From NCBI RefSeq assembly GCF_015706575.1, contig NW_024037074.1:23115334-23179333 (forward strand): a stretch of 64,000 bases of DNA. The letters run 5' to 3'. How positions within the stretch are numbered: position 1 is the stretch's first letter; each line of letters opens with the position of its first letter. This document shows, piece after piece, positions 58,040-64,000 of the stretch. The DNA comes from Patiria miniata (lineage: Eukaryota; Echinodermata; Asteroidea; Valvatida; Asterinidae). The position numbers were made by a program, and so were the translations under genes. The notes beneath the pieces were generated by a model. It saw only the letters and a list, made by a program, of their open reading frames with translations, was not told where the DNA came from and made no database searches.

Positions 58040-58270
58040 GAGTTAATGGGACTATCCCATTGCAATGGGACCCAATGGGATTCCACTGCCAATGTGAAAC
58101 GGGACATCGGCAATGGGATCCTATTGGGTCCCGTTAAAATGAAACCCAATGGGATCCTATTGCAATGGGACCCAAAGTAGGAATTTAGGACATAGGCAAT
58201 GAGATCCCATTGCAATGGGACCCAATCCCGTTGAAACGGAAATCGCAATGGGACCCAATCAAGCCCGCGG
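58040..58270. repeat. GGGACCCAATGGGATCCCATTG repeat cluster
   Basis: About ten overlapping forms of CAATGGGACCC, GGGATCCCATTG and TGAAACGGGAC in both orientations. Two more lie at 59060-59100, suggesting one element of about 1.06 kb with such ends. An ATGGGGGTGCTG-type CACCCC MITE fragment follows at 58275-58350. Confidence 0.65.
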
Positions 58271-58349
58271 GAACGGGGGGTGCTGTGGGTGCTGCAGCAC
58301 CCCAAACTTTTTGGATTGGGGTGCTGGAATATACTTCAGCACCCCCTAC

Positions 58350-59515
58350 TCCCGGGCAAAAATGTGTTCCAGCCAGCAGTGTTAACGACGATGAAATTGC
58401 GCCACGATTCGTTTCAATCGTTTCTAGTTTTGCTGCGGCTAAGCGCGGCGCTTCGAAAGTCGTGTACGAACACTGTAAAATATCAAGAGGAGGTATTTTC
58501 TAAATCTTCAGGCACTGCAGAATCGATATTTCTCTCAAGGTATCTAAAATCATGACATGTCTATGATATTTTCGCCATTATGGAAGTTTGACCCGAAAGC
58601 AATAACCTCGGCCATGACAATTTGGTGGCAAAGTTGATTATGCTTGCCAGGATTTTTTTCATTCGATCATTCAATAGGGGCAAAAGTTCATACGTTTCCC
58701 CTGAAGGTTTTTCTTTTCATTTAAAGTCTCATTGACCTTGCTAGCATTCTGTACACAACAACAAATAGCAAGGTTCACACACACATCCCCAACCTAACAG
58801 GAGTGGGACGGGCTTTCATTGAAACCAGTCATTCATTACGCCAATTCCAGTGTAGTTTCGTTTTAATAAAAAAGCTATTTACGTTTTACCCTCTGCAAGT
58901 TTTTCTACATAAAAACTCAGTAGACAGATAAATCCTTGCCGAGCCCCAAACTTGCCATCTACCGATCATAAACATAAAGATGCATTGGGTCTTTTAGTCT
59001 TTTATATTTGCCATTCCTTGTAACAAACAAATAACACTGAACAAAATTTGAAAAATTGGATGGGATCCCATTGGGTCCCATTCAATGGGACCCAATGAGA
59101 ATTTCCTACTGGTAACAATCAGCCACTTTCTGCAGAATAGACACAAGGCACAAGTTCTCAAGACTGACGATGTCAGGAAGCTAGGTTGTGTATGTAAAAC
59201 ACAATCAAAAATGTGTTAGTTATGGGTTACATGCAAACCGGGACCTTGAGTGCTGAAAACATGCAAAACGAAATCAGGCCAACTTTATACTCACTATTTG
59301 GCTGACAAAATTCTCCAAAATTTTCATGAGGCAAAGATCGGTCCTTGGTATTTCACCAACCAAGTTTAAAGTCTTAATTCAATTTTTAAAGGAGACTTTT
59401 CTTCAATAATTTGCACCTGAGAGGGAAGTCAAGTGATATCAATTTGAGGCCAAAGACCAGTCTGGTATCATGTCCAACCATGGCCCAACTGTAAGTTGAT
59501 TTAGATTTAGATTTA
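58350..59515. other. No gene recognised
   Basis: Mostly AT-rich sequence between the CAATGGGACCC repeats and the LINE tail. No exon-like frame with splice signals was found. Confidence 0.5.
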
Positions 59516-59519
59516 TGGC

Positions 59520-59941
59520 CAGTTCTAAAGAAAGAAAGAAAATCATTCTTGTTTACTATAATTTGTTTAATTTCGTCAGCAATATGTACACTGTTTCCTA
59601 CCAGATTACGTATGTGTTTAATGCCATGTCCATGTAATCAGTTTGTTTTGTCTCATCCGTCAATTTGGTCTTCCTTTATAACTGTTTGTCTGTTGTGTGT
59701 GCGTGTGTACGTTTGTGTGTTTGTTTGTCTGTCTGTCTGATTTGTATATGTCTCATCATTTCACAGTATTTCTTAATCAGTCATTATTTAAAGGCATCTC
59801 CATACAAGCTTCGGCATACAGAATATGCCTCCATGTATGTGCCGGCAATTGTATATTTCCTTATAATTATATTGTTATTTCTTGTATATTTCAATTGTGC
59901 TGTGTGGAATGGAAATAAATGTGAACTGAACTGAACTGAAC
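59520..59941 (+). mobile_element. 3' end of a LINE (CR1/L2-like tail)
   Basis: Untranslated sequence with GTGTGTGCGTGTG repeats, then TGCTGTGTGGAATGGAAATAAATGTG and a short GAACT tandem tail, typical of non-LTR elements ending in a microsatellite. No reverse transcriptase in the window. Truncated at its 5' side. Confidence 0.6.
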
Positions 59942-60128
59942 TGTTTGAAAACACTGACTCTTCATACATAATTGTCATGGAGAAATGTGTAGAAATAGAT
60001 ACCAGTAACAGACATGCCAGATGTTTCCTTTGGCATATTGATGCATTAATTGATACTGAAGGGTTGATAGACCGGTTGTTTCAGGTACCAGTATATTTTC
60101 ATGTATTGCATGTTTTCAATATGTTTTT

Positions 60129-60164
60129 GGGACTCTCAAAGTCATACACAGTATTGAGAGTCCC
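60129..60164. repeat. 36-nt conserved hairpin, copy 2
   Basis: GGGACTCTCAAAGTCATACA, then CAGTATTGAGAGTCCC: one base different from 24086-24121 over the whole length. Confidence 0.75.
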
Positions 60165-60587
60165 CAATGTTCGGACCAGGTTACATGTACACAATGCCTA
60201 ATCCTAGGCTACAGTGTTTTCATGCCTTTACAATTGAATGCATACCCATTATATTTTCTGTCTCATTTTCACTTAGTTTTACTTACAAAGACTTGAACTA
60301 AGACCAGAAAAAGTCATGCCATGATTTCAGAAAGTTGTGATCGACGAATTGTCGTCACTTGTAAGAGTTTACTTTTGGGAAAGGCATTTGAATTTCGAAA
60401 AGTATCGGTGAAATAATGCTCAGAATTTCAATTGTAGGCCTACTTGTCAATTCTACATGATACTATAAACTGTAATGGCTCGGAGGTCCTTAACACTCTT
60501 GTACATGCGTTGCAGGTATCTCACAGAGTGTTTTTTTTCTAGTAACAATTAATGAACAAAATAATTTGAAAGTTGCCTAACCAAGTG

Positions 60588-60770
60588 ATCATGGGCGTAA
60601 ATCTGGGGTGGGGGATATATCCCCCCCCCCACGTTTTGAACCGTGGGATGGGCCTTTGGATCCCCACTCCAGAATTTTGTGGTGAGAAACCAAAAATGCC
60701 GATTGCAGCTTTTCGACAGTCCAAATGTATTCAATACTTCTGTAAAACGGAAAACAAAAAGTAAAGGAAC
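60588..60770 (+). mobile_element. GGGCGTAA-family element
   Basis: ATGGGCGTAAATCTGGGG, ATATATCCCCCCCCCC, GTGGTGAGAAACCAAAAATG and AATGTATTCAATA match about 39950-40350 (same family inside the hAT-like transposon). Confidence 0.6.
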
Positions 60771-60892
60771 CGTTTACATGAATGAAATCGTCAGACATAA
60801 TATCTGTCTCAGTTTTATGAATATATGAATACGGTATAAGGCAGAGTTTAACGATAACGTGTTACGGCTTTAATCTCCAGAGTGACATTACC

Positions 60893-61141
60893 ATGACTCT
60901 TAATCTGTGCCGAGCTGGCTCCAGAGTGGCTCATCTGAAGTTGTCATGGATACTGTCCCGTCATATGGCTCCATTAACTTCGAGTTGTCACGGAAGACTT
61001 GCATCTACAGAGGGCAGTACACCATCACCCAGCATGTACAAGTTTGTGGTGGTCGGCGGTGGGTCTGGTGGTCTGGCTATGGCCAGTAGTCTGTCTCGCA
61101 AACACGGCAAGGGACAGGTTGCAGTCATCGAACCAAGCGAG
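60893..61141 (+). CDS. SQOR: Sulfide:quinone oxidoreductase copy 2, first coding exon (gene continues past the window)
   Basis: This 83-codon exon aligns codon for codon with exon 1 of copy 1: the same length, WILSRH, CHGRLASTEGSTPSPSMYKF, the FAD-binding VVVGGGSGG, and an end at IEPSE|GTGAGA. An acceptor (ATCTCCAG at 60880) lies just upstream. The first 17 residues differ from copy 1, while the dinucleotide-binding part is nearly identical at DNA level, with mostly silent differences. No exon 2 was found before base 64,000. The direct order with copy 1 indicates tandem duplication about 24 kb apart. Confidence 0.88.
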
Positions 61142-61266
61142 GTGAGATACATTTTGATGAATACGCCCGTGATTTAGACACTGACGGATCCGGGGGACGG
61201 AAGGTATGCAACAGGGGCCACACTGTTGGCCCCTCAGGAGCCATGTCTTTTGTATCATGTATTCAT

Positions 61267-61455
61267 AAATACCTAAGACAGTTTACCCATTCCTATATTG
61301 GTCGAGAGCCCGTCACGTGGCCGGTTTTAAACGGTTGATATCATTGATCTCCATTAGTAAGACTAATGGAGATCAATGGTTGATAATGACTTGGCTGGCT
61401 GGTCTTAAACACTTTCCAGTGTCACATGAAATTTGGGCTCCTATAAAATCCGGCG
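61267..61455 (+). repeat. Copy of the 19066-19215 repeat, with an internal insertion
   Basis: The insertion after GGTTGATATC is itself palindromic (ATTGATCTCCATTAGT / ACTAATGGAGATCAAT). Confidence 0.7.
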
Positions 61456-61460
61456 CCTAC

Positions 61461-61775
61461 CAGTGGCGTAGCCACGGGGGGGGGGGGGGGGGGGGGGGGG
61501 GGTGGGGGGGGGGGGCGACAGCCTCCCCATGAAACCTTGTCGCCCCCCCCCCCAGTCGCCGCCTCCCCCCCCCACTGAGATTTTGAGTTTCTAAAAAAAG
61601 TATCATTAATCTACATGACGCCCCCCATGAAATGTTCCAGCCCCCCCCCCCTGAGATTTTGAGTTTCTAAAAAATTATCATTAATCTACATGACGCCCCC
61701 CCCCATGAAATGTTCCAGCCCCCCCCCCCAGCGGCCCCCCCCCCCCCCAATGAAAAATTCCTGGCTACGCCACTG
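61461..61775. mobile_element. hAT-type MITE with long G/C runs
   Basis: Ends CAGTGGCGTAGCCA / TGGCTACGCCACTG. Its core unit (GAGATTTTGAGTTTCTAAAA, ATCATTAATCTACATGACG) is tandemly doubled. No 8-bp duplication seen. It interrupts the 5' side of the CAACCTCGTCCCCAG element that continues to about 62235. Confidence 0.85.
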
Positions 61776-62235
61776 CTTGTTTCTAATAGTAATCCCTGGA
61801 TAGGAATATTTCTTCCTGTATCATGATTCGATATCGCAATTGGCTAGTAATGGATTTTTATCGTGTACTTGGTGTTGTTATTCACAACGTGCAGTACGTG
61901 TTTTCGCGATCATCGTCCACACCTTCTCGAAAATACTCATTTCCTTTTCAACTTGTTCATATTAATATGAAATGTGATACTGTATGTTGTCTCGATAAGA
62001 TCGTAACAGTTTAATTAAATAAATCGTGTTTTCGTAACTCCCGCTGTGTTCGCGATGCGACGATCTGACTCAGTTTTTACCCCAGACACCGCATACAAAA
62101 ACAAACGACAATGTAACGCACATGCAGGCACCAGACTATTCCTCATTTGCATACGTGTTCAAAAATCTTGCACATGATGCAGGTAGCTTGTGAGCAGGTA
62201 GTGATGGGCGCGTACTGCTCGACACCCTGGGGTCG
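61776..62235 (+). mobile_element. CAACCTCGTCCCCAG element, copy lacking its first bases
   Basis: TTGTTTCTAATAGTAATCCC through GTACTGCTCGACACCCTGGG and GTCGAGGTTG. Close to 56373-56881 throughout. Confidence 0.75.
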
Positions 62236-62239
62236 AGGT

Positions 62240-62860
62240 TGCGAAATCACATCTTCTTGAACTTTTTTTGACCTTCCTCTGTAATTATCGTGACGTTTCT
62301 TAGACTGTTTTGCCCCAAAGCTACAAAGTTCAAGCTGGTGCAAAATTATTTTTAAAAGAATAATTAAAATAAATATTTTGTAATTTTTTTCCCGATGTAA
62401 TCTTTGAACATTTCATTTCTTTTTCCAGTAAAAGTTTGGCCAAAAACAATTGGTGAGAAAGACAGGCGAGACAGAATGTTACGCGCAAAGTTGATCCACC
62501 GTCCGTTATTGTGTGTTTTGGATTGACAACGGGAAAAACACTCTTTACATTAACTGGATCCTTTGCCAATTAAATAGAAACACAAAACACACGTCAACAT
62601 ATAAAACAACACAACGAGCAAGCTATTACAATGACATGTGTTATCAGAAAAACAGGTCTGACACACCCAAGTATTTGTCAAGGAATGTTCCTTTATTTTG
62701 AGGTTTTTGTTTTGAATTTAACAATACACACCACTAATACAACGTATCATCTGTAACATGTTTTTGATGGTAAAGGTTTAAATACATTAAGTGCAGTGGT
62801 GGCCTGGTGATCTAAGTTACTTAATTTGACAATATCAAACCAGAAACTTAACTGTCAGTG
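62240..62860. other. No gene recognised
   Basis: AT-rich. A SINE-head-like GTGCAGTGGTGGCCTGGTG sits near 62792 without a B box. SQOR copy 2 exon 2 was looked for here and not found. Confidence 0.45.
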
Positions 62861-62865
62861 TTGTA

Positions 62866-63025
62866 GGTCTCGAGACCGGTCTCGGTCTCGGTCTCGGTCT
62901 CGAGACCACTTTTTGCCGGTCTCGGTCTCGGTCTCGGTCTCGGAAGCTGTGGTCTCGGTCTTGGTCTCGGTCTCGGTCCCCTTTGGTCTCGATATTTTGG
63001 CTGGTCTCGAGTCGAGACCAGCCAA
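62866..63025. repeat. GGTCTC hexamer repeat with palindromes
   Basis: About fifteen GGTCTC units in blocks, framed by GGTCTCGAGACC-type palindromes. Preceded by TGTTGTA, like the element at 42304-42732. Confidence 0.9.
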
Positions 63026-63029
63026 AAAG

Positions 63030-63965
63030 TGAGGGGGGGCGGATTCAGCCCCGGCCCTTTTAGGGTTAAGTAAAGAATCAGTTTAGGGCAAATGTGACTG
63101 CAGTGTGATGCTAATGGACATGTCTCTCTTCTTTTTCTAGTGAGTGAGGCATAGTCCAATAACCATTGCTCCTCTTCTTATTTCTCGTTTTTACTGTGGA
63201 ATGATATGTTGAAACAAGCACTTTATAGCCATCCTCATTGATTCCAAATACATGATTTAAATCTTATGAATCAAAACTGAAACATTATTTTTACCGTCAG
63301 ATTTTGTATTTTGAATATGGGGAACAATTCAACTCTTTTTCCCTAGAAATATTTGTGATTTTGTTTTTCGATTTTCCTTTTCAATTTGTCCTTTATTCGT
63401 GGAGGCGGGAAAACGTTTTTTTAAATTATATTTATTAATTGATATTCATCAATTCGTAGACCGTTAATTTGGTATTAGTGGTGGACAGCTGAATTTTGTG
63501 ATCTCTTTATTAAACTAGTCACGACTTGGGAATAGTACGCAAATTACGTGAAATGTTCACAGTTACTACTCAATAACATGTTCTTTATCCCAATTATATT
63601 TTTTACAAAATGGAGCGTGCCATTTTTTTTTACATACGGTCACTTTCTTTTTAACTCGCCATGTATTCATCTTTTCATCTGTGATAAACAAAAATTGAGC
63701 TACTGCCATGGTCACACAAAAATAGAGTCTTATTGCCTGCCTCATCTCCTTCCTAAATGTCAATTGCGTTTGCATGAGTCGAGAAGACTTTTGTTTCATT
63801 AATCGCTATATGCTGTTTACGGCCATCACAATAAGCGATTAGAATATTGGCAATGTCGTACTTGTCACTAAAATACTCAAGTAAATTGCCCGGCAAAGTA
63901 GCCAGAGAGGCGTGCGCACTGAGCCATGCGTCCTAAAAGTGCATCTCGCCCACCACATTCAGTTT
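63030..63965. other. No gene recognised; partial repeat
   Basis: 63578-63660 (TTCTTTATCCCAATTATATT, AAATGGAGCGTGCC, GGTCACTTTCT) is an inverted match to about 51920-52035. The rest is AT-rich without recognised features. Confidence 0.5.
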
Positions 63966-63968
63966 GTT

Positions 63969-64000
63969 ACAGCGCCCTTCTATTGTGTCGGCCATATTCT
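63969..64000. mobile_element. End of a 100-bp-MITE family member at the window edge
   Basis: ACAGCGCCCTTCTATTGTGT, then CGGCCATATTC, matches the right terminus of 35091-35190. Confidence 0.6.

Noticed and set aside
59520-59941. A coding retroelement
   Set aside because: Only a 3' tail is present. No reverse transcriptase or endonuclease frame was found there or elsewhere in the window.

Overview
The window is intron-rich, repeat-rich animal DNA. Gene structures (short exons, long introns, GT-AG junctions), the protein families, and dispersed deuterostome-type MITEs and tRNA-derived SINEs suggest a marine invertebrate deuterostome, most likely an echinoderm. That assignment is inference. No bacterial genes, CRISPR, rRNA or convincing functional tRNA were seen, and no retroviral, LTR or Polinton coding region was recognised.

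Layout. (1) 1-4.3 kb: mobile-element debris (a foldback element with 9-bp target duplications, a hairpin MITE, two inverted TTAA-bounded MITEs). (2) 4,358-24,256, minus strand: a complete BRD7/BRD9-type bromodomain gene. I reconstructed 14 coding exons with matching splice phases (722 aa). Its introns carry MITEs, a 145-bp tandem array rich in nuclear-receptor half-sites, a SINE and, in intron 1, three giant palindromes. (3) 24.5-28.7 kb: poly(G)/poly(C) elements, a short interstitial telomeric tract and a SINE. (4) 29,069-31,002, plus strand: a two-exon 3CxxC zinc-domain gene resembling receptor-transporting proteins. (5) 31-36.4 kb: repeats, no gene recognised. (6) 36,754-46,391, plus strand: a sulfide:quinone oxidoreductase (SQOR) gene in seven coding exons, with a 2.55-kb hAT-like element in intron 3. 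(7) 49,826-51,154, plus strand: an intronless class A GPCR. (8) 51-60.8 kb: duplicated segments and more elements. (9) 60,893-61,141, plus strand: first coding exon of a second SQOR gene, which runs off the window.

How they relate. BRD7 is a chromatin reader of PBAF-type SWI/SNF complexes. SQOR is the mitochondrial enzyme that starts sulfide oxidation; its duplication would fit an animal exposed to sulfidic sediment. A stretch near 47.8-48.2 kb resembles the region just upstream of the first SQOR gene and may be the 5' noncoding exon of the second copy. If so, the GPCR lies inside a roughly 12.7-kb first intron of SQOR copy 2.

The most unusual signals are transposon-derived: MITEs abutting 3' splice sites of BRD7 and SQOR, a foldback family with perfect 9-bp target duplications, and a nuclear-receptor-site array. 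I found no clearly new biochemical system.
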